DNA of 64,000 nucleotides from Distichodus sexfasciatus (GCA_032718565.1 JAVGVS010000455.1:198668-262667), one strand, 5' to 3'; counted from the stretch's first letter, positions 28,951-40,595 are shown. Made by a program: numbers and translations. Notes: generated by a model from the sequence alone, not told the origin.

Positions 28951-29195
28951 GGGGCAGATGGCATAACAGTTAGGGTGGTTGCCCCGTGATCAAAGGGCGC
29001 CAATTCGAATACCAGACTGGTAAAGTAACCATTGAGGTACTCATGAACAAGGTACCGTCCCCATGCACTGCTCCCTGGGCGCTGCCCATGTTAGTTGCCC
29101 ACGGCTCCTTCACAGATGGGTTAAATGCAGAGGTCGCATTTCACTGTGGTGGACTGTGTGCTGTGCTGTGTTCACAAAGACAAAGAATAATGGTG
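28951..29195 (+). repeat. tRNA-derived SINE, second copy
   Basis: GGGGCAGATGGCATAACAGT, B-box-like GCGCCAATTCGAATACC, then GGGCGCTGCCCATGTTAG and GATGGGTTAAATGCAGAGG. Same family and order as 5329-5576. Confidence 0.7.
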
Positions 29196-29214
29196 GGGGG
29201 AGAGCCAGTGCTGA

Positions 29215-30012
29215 AATTAACAGCAATGATACCGTACAGCGGCGTACAATATCCATGGCTGAAAATGTCCAAGATCAGCTAGTGGCACGTTTACATCAAA
29301 GCAAGGTTTTCTCTCTGCAACTGGACAAATCCACTGATACTGGGAACGAGCCACATCTCCTGGGTTTTGTGTAGTATATATTTGATGGTGCTGTGCATGA
29401 TGGCAAGATACAAGGGTCTGGCTAAGTGTGTGGGGGCAGTAGAACCATCTGCCACGGCAACACACTGCTGCATTCACAGAAAGCAACTGGCCATGAAAAA
29501 AATGCATCCATGTCTTAAAACAGTGAAAACAGTCAATACAATTAAAAGCAAACCACTGAACACACAACTTTTTAAAGTTCTGAGCAAAGAAATGGAAAGT
29601 GAACACACAAAACTTTTTCATACTGAGGTTTGGTGGTTATCGTGTGGGAAAGTTCTCACACGATGAGGTCAAATTATTCCTGCATCAAAGTGATGAACTA
29701 TATGACAGAATGCATAATTTCCTGTGGCTCGATCTTGGCTTTCCTTGCTGATATTTTCATCTCTCTCAATACCGTGAATTTAGCGCTGCAAGGAAAAGTG
29801 ATCACGCTTTTTAATGTCCAAGACAAAATTAAAGCAGCACACATCAAGTTGGAATTGTGGTGTGACAGTCTCAATCACAAAGAATTCGATAGTTTTCCGA
29901 TGCTAGCAGATTTCCTACTCGCTGCTGGGGATGATGACACAGTTGCAGCTTTTAAGAAACCATCTGCAAGGCTTTCACTCAGAATTGGGAAGAGAAACAA
30001 AACACGAAACTG
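29215..30012 (+). pseudogene. ZBED5/SCAND3-like hAT transposase fragment
   Basis: Pieces in shifting frames read VARLHQSKVFSLQLDKSTD, THCCIHRKQLAMKKMHPCLK, ESEHTKLFHTEVWWLS, ISLNTVNLALQGKVITLFN and KLELWCDSLNHKEF. They follow the order of the central part of ZBED5/EPM2AIP1/SCAND3-type hAT transposases. Stops and frameshifts occur between blocks, for example before and after 29373 and 29664. The BED finger and C-terminal domain are absent. It could be a relic of the transposon or of a domesticated relative; the surrounding termini favour the first. Confidence 0.68.
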
Positions 30013-30621
30013 ACGTACATGCTGTCTGTTTAACATTAATATTAATATGAGGATTTGTACTCACAATATATACATTTGCTACGCATGTGGAACCAGCCGC
30101 GATACATCGAGTACATTTGTACAATTAATTCCACTTTCATGGAAACCCAATCTAAGAAGTTTCTGTATCGGTACTCAGTATTGGCAAGTACACAAATAAA
30201 AATACATGTATTGGTTTGTAAAAAAAGTGGTATCGGTGCCTACCTACAATAGGATTTATTTCACCAATGCTAGACGCACTAACTATAGTAGCAGGTTGCA
30301 AATATTTATTTTGAATCTTTTACATTGAATTTAGCAAAGAGCGAAGGGTGAGGGGTCACCCCGTCTGCCATCGTGCACAGATGGTGTCAGCCAGAGGTGG
30401 AGTGGGGAAGGGGGCATGGTAATCTATGCTTCAGACCACATGGGGGAGACTTTCTATCTTTGATGAGGTGTTAAAAAAACAGCTCATACCACAGAGGCGG
30501 CATGACAGAAAATTTGTATGGTTTTGAAATGGTGGCTTTATTAAAACGCGATATACCGGTATAGCAGTAACTGGCCCATATCTATTATGAGTACTACAGT
30601 AGAATTTCTGGGTATCTGTAC

Positions 30622-31690
30622 TAGGGGTGCAACGATTATTCGACGTTGTCGACAATAAAAATAGTCGCCGACGAATTTGATTGTCGATAAGTCGATAATT
30701 GTCGCCAGACATATTTTTAAATGGAGTGAAACGTTTTCCTTCCTTTCTACCTGTGCAGTACTACCACTTTCCAATAGAGTGCACCAATACACCACACTCT
30801 GGTGAGATTCGCTCTTGCGCAACAGCATTCAGTGACAGCTAGAAGAATGGCCCTATGGCGTCACATCAACGCCAAAACTAGAGCGCGCAAAATGGCTTGC
30901 CGCAAAAATTTTGCGGGCGTAAATTTCAAAGTCGCGGGCGCAAATGTGAAACTCCAGAGCACAAAATTAAGAATCGAGCGCGCGGTTGTGATAATACTGC
31001 GCACAAACTGTATTTTTCCTCTCTTGAATGTCTTTTTTCCTCTCAATGTGTTAAATGTCCTCACGCACAAAGTAGATTACCGACGAGCGGCTTTTTTGCT
31101 CGAGTGAGATTTCTACACGCATGGTTTGAAAGGGGCGGGTTTGGACAGTTTGGGGGCGGGGTATTGGCAGTTTCTGGCTGCGATTCCTATTGGCTGATGG
31201 CTCCTGGTTTTGTGATTGGCTTAAGAAAGTTCCTACAGGAAAACCAAAGATGTCGGAGGAAGAGGAACGGCGACGGGTCGGTTAAACGAAAGTTATAGTT
31301 TATCAACCTTATAATTATAATTTAATAGTAAGGTCTTACACATTTAATAAGCATGCAAAACGGTAAAGTAACCAATGCCTTTGTCACTCGCTCATAAATG
31401 TTATAATGGTATGTTACCATTTTCTCAGTACCATCACAAAACCAGGAGCCATCGAAAGGCTAGATAAGGCAAAGAAGAAACTTATTTATTAAAATATGCT
31501 TTTGAGTGAACTATCTTTCTTGTCTTTATTATTTACGACAAAATTTAAATAACCTCATACTAAATGTAAAAGCTGGTAGCTAAATCTGAGCCATTTTATA
31601 ATTATGCAATTTATAATCCGATTAGTCGACTAATCGTTTTAATAGTCGATGACTAGTCGACTATCAAAATAGTCGTTAGTTGCAGCCCTA
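30622..31690 (+). mobile_element. hAT-type MITE (TAGGGGTGCAACGATTATTC), perfect 8-bp duplication
   Basis: Starts TAGGGGTGCAACGATTATTC with long GTCGAC-rich ends and closes with GTTAGTTGCAGCCCTA. ATCTGTAC is duplicated perfectly (30614-30621, 31691-31698). The interior 30852-31365 is shared with 35415-36351 and with the upstream region of the BED gene at 25484. It keeps an ATG start (MSEEEERRRV) near 31250 but no long frame. Confidence 0.85.
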
Positions 31691-32415
31691 ATCTGTACTT
31701 CACTTGAGAATTGCGTACAGTCAAAGTCAAAAAAGTCAAAGTCAACTTTATTGTCATCTCTGCTATATACTGTACAGATACATAGAGAGACGAGACGACG
31801 TGGCTCCAGGTTATTTCCAGTGCAAACAAACAAAGAACAGTAGAACAGAGAATAAATAGGCAGTGGCACGACTAGGCACATGGGATAGACAATAAATAAG
31901 TAGAAATACTAAAATATACATTAAACAATATACATTTTAAACCAGACAATATGCAATATACATTTTAAACTAGACAGGGAGTTTTATATATAATTAGAGG
32001 CTAGAAATAGACAGAGATTAAAAAAAATTGTCAAGTCAGGATGCAGTATTCTTAACAGGTTGAAATTGACATTTACACTGAGTGTGCAAGAGGTAGAGTT
32101 ATAATAGACAGATACTATATCCGGACTATTTTCAAGTACAATGTTCAGTATATGTGCAAATATGCAAACATTTAAACAGGTGCAAATTGACATTTTACAT
32201 TGGATGTGCAAGAGGTAGAAGGTTATAATATGACAGATACTATATTCAGCTATTTATGTGTACAATGTCCAGTGTATGTGCAAACATTTGTACAGCAGCG
32301 TATAATGTTTGTGCAAATAAGTGGCAGCAGTGCAGTATCATAACAGTAGTTATTGTGCATCAAAGTGACGGTGGTGTGTAAAGTAAAGTGCAGTGGTGCA
32401 ACAGAATCAGTTTCT

Positions 32416-34307
32416 TCACAGTCCAGGTGTGTGTGTGAGGGGAAGTGTGATGGCAGGGAGTGAGTTCAAGAGTCTGATGGCTTGTAGGAAGAAGCTATCA
32501 CGCATCCTGGAGGATCGAGACCTGATGCTGCGAAAGCGTCTGCCAGATGGAAGGAGTGTGAACAGTCTGTGTGAAGGGTGTGAGGGGTCGAGCACGATGC
32601 AGGAGGCCCTTCTGATGCAGCGCTTGTAGAAGATGTCCTGCAGCGGCGGAAGAGACGCTCCGTTGATGTTGCCAGCTGCTTTGACGACCCTTTGAAGCCT
32701 GATATCGCCTGATATCGGCAACAGCACTGTTACCAAACCAGGCAGAGATGCAGCTGGTCAGGACGCTCTCTATGGTGCCCCTGTAGAATGCGGTGAGGAT
32801 GGGAGGGGGCAGGTTGGCTCGCTTCAGCCGTCTCAGGAAGTGGAGATGCTGCTGGGCCTTTTTGGTGATGGAGGTGGTGTTGGTGGTCCAGGTGAGATCG
32901 TCTGAGATGTGAACTCCCAGGAACTTGGTGTTTTTTACAGTCTCAACCGTGGAACCGTGGATGCTGAGTGGTGTGTGGGTGGAGCGAGTTCTCCTGAAGT
33001 CGACGATCATTTCCTTTGTTTTGTCCACATTCAGCGACAGGTTGTTCTCACTGCACCAGGCAGCCAGCTGCTGAACCTCATCTCTATACGCCGACTCATC
33101 GTTGTTGCTGATGAGCCCCACCACGGTCGTGTCATTGGCGAATTTGATGATGTGGTTTGAGCTGTGCAGGGCGGTGCAGTCGTGAGTCAGGAGTGTGAAC
33201 AAAAGTGGACTGAGAAGGCAGCCCTGAGGAGCTCCGGTACTCAGCCTGATGGTGCTGGAAACGTTGTCGCCGATTCGGACGGACTGAGGTCTCTCTGACA
33301 GGAAATCCAGAATCCAGTTAGTGGATATCGCGTCCTCAGTCGACCTGTTTGTGCGATAGGCAAACTGACTGCAGAGGGTCCAGTGAGTGGGGGAGGTTGC
33401 TTTTCACCTGTGCCATGACAAGTCTCTCAAGGCACTTCATGGTGATGGGGGTCAGAGCGATGGGCCGGTAGTCATTCAGGCAGGAAACTGATGATTTTTT
33501 TGGCACTGGGATGATGGTGGTGGACTTGAAGCACGCTGGGATGATCATCTGGCTCAGCGAAGTGTTGAAGATGTCCATGAACACCTCGGCTAGCTGGTCA
33601 GCGCAGTCTCTCAGCACACGACCTGGAATGTTGTCTGGACCGGCAGCTTTTCGTGGGTTGACCTTGGCGAAGGTTCTCCTCACGTCAGCTGCAGGCAGAG
33701 AGATGGTCTGGTCGGTGATGGGAGGCATTGCTTTCGTCGTCTGCGTGTTGTTCAGTGCATCAAACCGTGCGTAGAACTTGTTCAGTTCCTCAGGGAGTGT
33801 GGCATCCCCCTCACAGCTGCTTGGTGCTGGCTTGTATTGGGTGACAGCCTGGATGCCCTGCCATAGACTGCAAGAGTCTTTTGTGTCGTTGAAATGCTTC
33901 TGGATCTTTTTTGCGTGCGCTCGCTTTACTTGACGAATAGAGCGAGAGAGGTTAGCCCTGGCTGTTCTGAGGGCAGCTTTACTCCCGGACCGGAAAGCAG
34001 CATCTCTCTCTCTCAGCAGCGCACGCACCTGTGCTGTGAACCAGGGCTTCTCGTTGGCTCTAGTGGTGATGTTCTTCAGGACGGTAACATCCTCTATGCA
34101 CTTGGAGATGTAGCAAGTCACAGATTCTGCAAACTCGTCCAGGTTGATGCAGCCATCGTACGTCGCCGCCTCTTTAAAAACATTCCAGTCCGTGCACTCA
34201 AAACAGTCCTGGAGTGCTGAGACAGCTCCACTGGGCCAGACTCTGATGGTCTTCCTGGCAGCTCTTGTGCGTTTCAGCAGCGTTGAGTATGCGGGCAGCA
34301 GCATCAC
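32416..34307 (-). pseudogene. LINE reverse transcriptase, internally deleted and active-site mutant
   Basis: 33336-34307 encodes the linker and RT start (KVNPRKAAGPDNIPGRVLRD, PVPKKSSVSCLNDYRPIALT, KCLERLVMAQVKSNLP). 32498-33202 encodes the later part (HIIKFANDTTVVGLI, NLSLNVDKTKEMIVDFRR, FLGVHISDDLTWTTNT). The block with the first catalytic Asp is deleted between them, and the FADD motif reads FAND (codon near 33135). A frame change near 32700 leads to the C-terminal end (RSIRSRSSRMRDSFFLQAI, ending near 32416). It cannot reverse transcribe. Confidence 0.85.
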
Positions 34308-34975
34308 TGTAGCGTGGTCTGAAGAGCCGATGTGTGGGCGCGCTGCTGCTTTTTAGGCACACGCATGTTGGTGTAAACTTTATTCAGGCAGTTCTCCCCT
34401 CTCGTAGCAAAGTCTACATGTTGATGGAATTTGGGGAGAACTGACTTCAGGTTCGCGTGGTTGAAGTCGCCGGCAATGATGAGAAATCCATCCGGGTGCG
34501 CGGTCTGGAGCCTGTTGATAGCCTCGTACAGTTCGGCTAGCGCCAGGTTAGCATTAGCGCCAGGCGGCAGGTACACGGCTACGATTAGCACCACGGAGAA
34601 TTCTCTCAGCAGGTAGAACGGGCGGCACTTTATGACGAGAAACTCTATCTGTGGTGAGCAGTGGCGACTCACTTCAGCAGAGTTCGTGCACCAGAGTTGG
34701 TTAATGTAGACGCACAAACCGCCTCCGCGGCTCTTACCAGACAAAGAGGCTTCTCTGTCGGCCTGATAGCATGCTAGCCCGTTTAGCTGGATATCCGAGT
34801 CCGCGATGTCCGCGTTCAGTCACGTTTCCGTGAAGATAAAAACGCAGCAGTTCTTTATCTCACGCTGGCTTGATTGCTGGAGCCACAGATAGTCCATTTT
34901 ATTTTCTATCCATTTGGAGAGCAGGACAGATGGAAGTGCCGGTCGGGCTGGGTTAGCTTTTAGCCTCGTGCTAAA
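34300..34975 (-). pseudogene. LINE endonuclease domain, one nonsense codon
   Basis: Encodes DYLWLQQSSQREIKNCCVF, then the metal-site region with TGA (34820-34822) where the family has Trp after TET. It goes on with GGGLCVYINQLWC, VYLPPGANANLALAEL and IIAGDFNHANLKSVLP, the APE-type endonuclease signatures. The enzyme nicks target DNA to prime reverse transcription. A frame change follows near 34300. Confidence 0.78.
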
Positions 34976-35414
34976 GCCTGCACGCTTGCCCCGCTTCTGT
35001 TTCCGGAAACAGCGCTTTCATTTCGGCCAGCAGCGCCTTGTTGCCTCGCTCAGGCTCCGTAGCGTCTCCGACGGCAGATTTGGCGGAGGAATTGCGCATT
35101 TTCTTCCGATTTCGAGCAGGGTGTGTCTGTTGTAGGTGATACGCATCGTACTTGATGATAAACAAAACGGAAAGTAGACAAAAACGGACGAGAATCAGTA
35201 TAAAAACACTGAATTCCCTGGAGCGCTTTTAGCCGCTGCCTGCTCGTGGCGCCGCCGGAAGAGAATATACAACTTTCTATTTTAACTCCCTACATTTTCA
35301 ACACAAATATTTGTACTTTCTTTTTTTTTTATTTTCAAAACAGGTGTGGTACTACTTTTGAGTACACTGTAATGCTTTTGAGTGCAATGCTGGCAATGTT
35401 ATTAGTATATGTGC

Positions 35415-36351
35415 TAGGGGTGGGCGATATATCGAATATACTCAGTGTATCTCGGCTTGTTCCATGTGCGATGTAGTAAATGACTATATCGTGACCATCG
35501 ACTAACGTTATTGTTAAACAGACAGCATGTACTTCGTTTTCGAATTTTGCTTTTCTGCCCCGTCAAAGCAGACAGCTCGCTCCCCCGCCCATCTAGAAAA
35601 CTCTCCTAGTGCATGCGCGTTTTGTACCGCTTTTGTGTTTCGCTTCTCTGCTCGCTCCCCCGCTTATGACGTCACATCAATGCCAAGACTAGAGCGCGCA
35701 AATTGGCTTGCTGCAAAAAAAATAATAATAATAATAATATTGCTGCAAAAAAATAATATTGCGGGCAAACTGTATTTTTCTTCTCTCGAATGTCTTTTTT
35801 CCTCTCGATGTGTTAAATGTCCTCACGCACAAAGTAGATTACCGACAAGCGGCTTTTTTGCTCGAGTGAGATTTCTACACGCACGGTTTGAAAGGGGCGG
35901 GTTTTGGCAGTTTGGGGGCGGGGTATAGGCAGTTTCTGCCTGCAAATCCTATTGGCCGATGGCTCCTGGTTTTGTGATTGACTGCACGCTACAGAAAGTT
36001 TCTACAGAAAAACCAAAGATGACGGAGCTATAGTTTACTGACCTTATAATTATGATTTAATAGTTAGGTCTTAAACGTTTAATAAGTAATCAATGGCTCC
36101 CCTTGCCCACTAGTTTGTCCCCAATATAAAGTTTGCTATATTATACTTAAAAGCATTAAATTAAAAGCATTTCCTATGTTAAACTTTGGCTAAATTCATT
36201 ATATTGGTGTCATTTTATGCAATATAAGGCCAAATTTATCATTTACACAGTGATTTAGAGGAAATTTCAAGGTATTGAGATATATGTCGTGTATCGTGAT
36301 ATAGCTTAAAAATATCGCGATATTATTTTTATGCCATATCGCCCAGCCCTT
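35415..36351 (+). mobile_element. hAT-type MITE (TAGGGGTGGGCGATAT) sharing its interior with 30622-31690
   Basis: Starts TAGGGGTGGGCGATATATCG and ends CATATCGCCCAGCCCTT. Flanks ATATGTGC (35407-35414) and ATATGCGC (36352-36359) match at 7 of 8. The interior 35667-36100 repeats the GACGTCACATCAATGCC to TAATCAATGGCTCC cassette. No transposase. Confidence 0.8.
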
Positions 36352-36543
36352 ATATGCGCCTTTTTAATTCCAATTCAAACCTACATGCCTGCTGCAAAAA
36401 CACATCAAAAATACTACTGTTGGGGTTGGATGTGGCTCCGGACAGGATGGCGGGCTGAGTGAGACGCTCCGTGCAAATCGATAAAAATGTCTTTAAAACC
36501 TAAAACCTGACTTTAATAGACTTTAATACAGCTAAGCGAGACT

Positions 36544-37419
36544 ATGGCTACTACGCCGGTGAACAAACAGCGTGACATTTTTACAAGAAAACGTAAAACA
36601 GTCACGGAAAAAACGAAATTGCAAATTGCTGAGACGGGCTCTGCTAACATGGAGGACTTAACAAGTGTTTTGAACGAGCTTAAAGCGCTTCGTACGGAGT
36701 TCGGCTCAAAACTGGATGGGATTGAGAGGCATATAAGCAACGTCTCTGACTCCGTAAAATCTCTCGAGGACGGTCTCTCCGTAGTTACACAAACTGTTGA
36801 ATCAAACGAAAGACAAATCGGCGAAACGGAAAGTCGTATCGTACAGCTTGAAGCCGAGCTAGAAGGAACATTGTCCACGCTAGCGGCAGCAAACAAACGA
36901 TTAGCCCACTTGGAAGCCAAGGCGGATGACTTGGAAAACCGTGCGAGGAGAAAGAATCTCCGACTTTTTGGGCTCAAGGAGGGAGCCGAGGGTTTGCGCC
37001 CTCTTTTGGACTTTGTAAATACTATGCTTCCACAGTGGCTCGGAACGTCATCCGATGTATCTTTCACGCTGGAGAGAGTTCATCACACACTAGCTCCACC
37101 AAAGCCTAATCAACACAGAGCTGTGCTTATTAGATTCCTCAGATTTCAGGAGAAGGAATCAGTCTTTCGCTCCTCTAGGAATCCTGAAATTCTCCATGGG
37201 GGGGCAAGGTTGTACTTCAACGAGGACCTCTCATCGGAATCCATTCGACAGCGGCGCGAATTCAACAACGTGAAGCTCTTCATGAACAGGGGTGTTTACC
37301 GCAGCTTTCATCCCCAGCCTTGTAAGCTGAGGATTGTTCATGAGGGAAGGATTCGCCTTTTTTCATCTCCGAAAGAAGCAGACGAGTTCTATAATAGTCA
37401 TTATTCAAATGCTGGATAA
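36544..37419 (+). CDS. L1 ORF1 RNA-binding protein (Transposase_22 type), 291 aa, intact
   Basis: ATG at 36544 in good Kozak context (ACTATGG). MATTPVNKQRDIFTRKRK is a basic start. Residues about 35-125 form a coiled coil (KSLEDGLSVVTQTVESNERQ, then ETESRIVQLEAEL). The RRM begins at RARRKNLRLFGLKEG and includes HRAVLIRFLRFQEKESV. The C-terminal domain has GGARLYFNEDLSS and RQRREFNNVKLFM. L1 ORF1p forms trimers, coats the L1 RNA and acts as a chaperone in target-primed reverse transcription. No stop or frameshift in 291 codons, and normal length for fish L1. It could be expressed, but would depend on ORF2p from elsewhere. Confidence 0.88.
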   Translation: MATTPVNKQRDIFTRKRKTVTEKTKLQIAETGSANMEDLTSVLNELKALRTEFGSKLDGIERHISNVSDSVKSLEDGLSVVTQTVESNERQIGETESRIVQLEAELEGTLSTLAAANKRLAHLEAKADDLENRARRKNLRLFGLKEGAEGLRPLLDFVNTMLPQWLGTSSDVSFTLERVHHTLAPPKPNQHRAVLIRFLRFQEKESVFRSSRNPEILHGGARLYFNEDLSSESIRQRREFNNVKLFMNRGVYRSFHPQPCKLRIVHEGRIRLFSSPKEADEFYNSHYSNAG

Positions 37420-37820
37420 TTGGAGTGGTCAGCTTTCAGGTGGACAACTTGATCCGATTGGTACTGATGAGCCTAGTGTTTGTCTTATCACCTAGTTGCG
37501 AACTTAATGTGGACTTAATCTAAAAGCTAATACTGTATTTTCTTTTATTATTACTATTTTTTGTTTTGACCGAGACTGGTGTCTCTTGGGTTGTACAGTT
37601 ATTTTCGTACAGTAGCTAAAACATTTAGTGAATATGTGTGCTGTTAGAGCGGCGTGGTACAGTAAATTAGGGTTTGTTACATACTTCTATGTTCATGGTC
37701 TGTTGTTGCACACGAGGTTACGCTGTTGCTGTTGGTTGCCTTTAGTAGTATAGAGATTTCTGTCTCTAAAGGGTTGGCCATGTCAACTGGGGACAAGGCC
37801 TTTACCTGTGGGGTGGGGGG

Positions 37821-38135
37821 GTGAGAAAAGCGTATAAATTTATTCAGCGTGTCTACCTAACTCCGGTTCGACTACATAAAATATACCCCAATGTCTCGCC
37901 ATTATGTCTCAGATGTAAGGCATACAGGGGATCGGTGATCCATGTATTTTGGGAATGCACTAGTTTGAGACAATTTTGGAATAAGACACATACTTTTTCA
38001 GAAAAGATAATGGGCATGACCTATGACATGACACCTGTGATATACCTTTTTCGCATAGACATGGACGGCAAGATGGACTCTATTTCTTCTAAAAGAATCG
38101 GACTGATCTCTTATACAGCAAGTGTATTTTGTTAA
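37821..38135 (+). pseudogene. L1 ORF2 C-terminal remnant
   Basis: Encodes FIQRVYLTPVRLHKIYPNVS and the terminal Cys-rich motif CLRCKAYRGSVIHVFWECT, then RQFWNKTHTFSEKI. The endonuclease and reverse transcriptase are absent. The piece starts abruptly after GGGGTGAG. It stops at 38135, and further homology runs on in another frame to about 38280 (FVKIWQPFLNLL). Confidence 0.82.
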
Positions 38136-38540
38136 AGTGGAATAAGCAAAAACCTCCAACATTCAATTTGTTTACCCAACTGTTAAGAGAGATTATTTTT
38201 CTGGAACAATTGGCATACAGCTTAAAATCTAAAACAGAATTATTTGTTAAAATATGGCAGCCCTTTTTAAATCTGCTGTAACCTTCTTTAAATCATCTGT
38301 ATTATTCATTTGACTTGTACCATTCACACTATCAGCCTTTCATTTTGTATTACTAGTTATCTTAAACAACAATTATTGTTTAATTCTTATTTAATGTAAC
38401 TTCTGCCACTGTTTCTTTATTTATTTACTTTTTTATTTACCTATGTATTTTTGTTTTATTTATTTACTTATTCATGTATCTTTTGGAGGGGGGGTGTTTA
38501 GAAAAATAAAGAAAAATAAATTAAAAAAAATACTACTGTT

Positions 38541-39665
38541 TTAATTTTGCAAATCATGCATGACAGGAAGAAGACGAATTCTAAAACAGGCTACGTAAAA
38601 GTAGCAACAAGAATATAGACAAAAAGAGATGTGATAATAATGTGATATCTCTGACTAGAAAGAATTTGATTGCAAGACACTACCCATCCGTGGCCTCACT
38701 GATAAGAAATTTTGACATTGCGGGGTCTTGGCAAATGCACTGTAAAGACCAGTTTCCCAATGCATTCAGTGTAAAAAAAAGATTAGTTTGATCACTGTAT
38801 GATGTTCAGATAGAAGAGCTGCAAATACTTTGAGTACATTTAGGACAAAGCCTTTTTTTACTTAAGGTAAATTACTTATTTGCCCAAAGTATATTTTTAA
38901 AGTATCTGTACGTCTACTTGAGTATAGTATGTGCGTAGTTTTGCCACCGCTGGATAAGAGAGGTTAAAAGCATGCAGACAAAAGCTAGGCATAAGCTTAA
39001 AGCTGAATTTTCTAGCAGGTCGTGATGTAAGTGATGCGAGTAATCTAGTTAGCAACGAATCCTGACGTCACAAACAAATCCAATTTGTATAATTGGACTA
39101 TGGACTTATAATGTGTCAGTATCACCAATAAAAGTTTCTGTAGCAGGCCGCATTTCATATCAGATTTGGAACGTAACCGATGACGTGAAAGACCTGCCGT
39201 CATTTTCGTCACTGGTTTGATTAGTGGATCACAGCACAAAGTGCGACTTTGAGATTATTCTTAGTATTCCTACTACTATTTAAAAATCTTCATTTAGAAT
39301 TATGGCCTGTCCCGCATGCTTACTTAAGACATTCTCTCACTCTCTCTTTTCTCTGTCATTGCGCAATTGCTCCGAGCTTCATCTCCCCATATCACTTTAA
39401 AAGCTGTCGAGCTGAAAGCAAGACATTCAGTATGTAGTGGTTTCTACCAGGTCAGTATATTAAAAGGATGACTGTTGCTAATAAATTACTAAGGATTACA
39501 AGAAAGATTAAAAGAGGTGTAAATGGATACTCACATGTCAGACCCATAAAGCGATGCGCATATAGCTTTGGAACGCAGACTCACACCGCTTTTGTTTCTA
39601 GTTCCTGTTCAGCGTTGTCTATCCAATTTCAAAATAAAAGTCATTCAACTTGAATCAAGCTCATG
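38541..39665. other. Intergenic, mostly unassigned
   Basis: 38825-38950 has the GAGTACATTTAGGACAAAGC / ACTTGAGTATAG pattern of a fish non-autonomous element, whose other part may lie near 35280-35400 before the MITE and L1 insertions. No gene is seen; short frames lack family features. Confidence 0.35.
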
Positions 39666-39805
39666 TTCTTTTATCCATTCATTCGTTATCCGAACCGCTT
39701 AATCCCACCTGGGGTCGCGGGGGTACCGAAGCCTATCCCGGGAACTATATGCGCAAGACGTGGACCAGCCCTGGGCAGGCGCCAACACACCGCAGGGCAT
39801 CATGT
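39666..39805 (+). repeat. Teleost dispersed repeat (LINE 3'-end type)
   Basis: TATCCGAACCGCTTAATCCC, GGGGTCGCGGGGGTACC, AGCCTATCCCGGGAACTA and CCTGGGCAGGCGCC form a very common fish repeat, probably an RTE/Rex-like LINE 3' end. CATCATGTTCTTTTA near 39798-39812 and CTCATGTTCTTTTA at 39660-39673 may be its target duplication. Confidence 0.5.
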
Positions 39806-40595
39806 TCTTTTAACTCCTATTAATTTTTGAAGCTAACCTGCTCGCTCGCAGGTTTTACTCGAGTTTCTCCACTTTTATCCAACCTTCAAACTAAAGGCGT
39901 AAGTGCTCAGACATGGCGTGCCCTATTTTCGATGAACCCATTGACATCGAAAAACACATTATTCGCATAAATCTTCGTAGGGAAAAGTGATCAGACCCCG
40001 GTTGAATGTTTTATTTTTAATCGATTATTTTCTTTGTTAGGAGTGTTAACGTTTTTCTTCACAATACAACATTTATTTCAACAATATTCTCAGCCCCCAT
40101 GACGCTCGCATAACACATCGTACACATGCTCATAGTTCTGAACAAGTTCTTCGTATCGGAATTCGTTTCTTTGCCAATGGAAGTTTTTTTAATAATATTG
40201 GTGACGCTGAAAGCGTTTCCAAGGCAACCGTCTGTCGGTGCGTCGGAAACATGGGTGTTGAAGTGGGGTGAAAAGTGGGACTGACTTACCAGGGCCACAT
40301 GTGGGGTGAGGGCCCTTGAGAGGTTTGTAGTTTTATATTATTATGGGGAGGGGGCCCATGGAGACTGCTTGTGAATAGGGCCCAGAATTCGGTGCTACAT
40401 CCCTGGTCAGAAATGTGACCCTTGCACTCAGACTACACTTTTTGCAATTCCACACAAAACTACTAACTGAAAGCTTTCGAATTTCCATTTTATATTTCTT
40501 TAACATACCTGTGTCCTATTAAATGATCAATTAAATCTGTAAGGTTCCTCTTTTTCAACTGTTCTCAGTCTGCCCAATATATTTTAGGATTTTCA
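39806..40595. other. Intergenic, nothing recognised
   Basis: No exon, repeat end or long frame could be supported. Confidence 0.35.

Larger units (their letters stand above)
28263..30250 (+). mobile_element. Degraded hAT element with ZBED-type transposase relic and SINE insertion
   Basis: The left end TAGGGTTGTACCGATTCCG and a right-end GTGGTATCGGTGCC are roughly inverted. The body has the GATACC-rich subterminal sequence of this hAT group, a MITE-like GCGACT block near 28500, a SINE (28951-29195) and transposase remains (29215-30012). Boundaries are approximate. Confidence 0.5.
31713..35250 (-). mobile_element. L2/CR1-like non-LTR retrotransposon, near full length but dead
   Basis: On the minus strand: GC-rich 5' region near 35250, endonuclease, reverse transcriptase, a 3' UTR and a tail of GACTTT repeats (31713-31745). 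The same 3' UTR ends several plus-strand copies (41400-41475, 42700-42775, 55330-55375, 58620-58668). The clade is L2, CR1 or Rex1-like by motif; I cannot separate them. Confidence 0.82.
36422..38525 (+). mobile_element. L1 retrotransposon with intact ORF1 and ORF2 reduced to its tail (HAL1-like)
   Basis: Flanked by a 15-bp perfect duplication AAAAATACTACTGTT (36407-36421, 38526-38540) and ending in an A-rich tail after AATAAAGAAAAATAAATT. The 5' UTR is about 120 bases. ORF1 is uninterrupted. ORF2 survives only as its last ~100 codons (37821-38135). The junction lies near 37824-37830 after a G run. Confidence 0.85.

Noticed and set aside
33511..34220. Plus-strand frames opposite the LINE
   Set aside because: They are antisense shadows of the minus-strand RT; the real coding signal is on the other strand.
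35260..38950. One large host element containing both the MITE at 35415 and the L1 at 36422
   Set aside because: Pieces of an ACTTGAGTA-type repeat lie on both sides, but I could not align them well enough to assert a single element.
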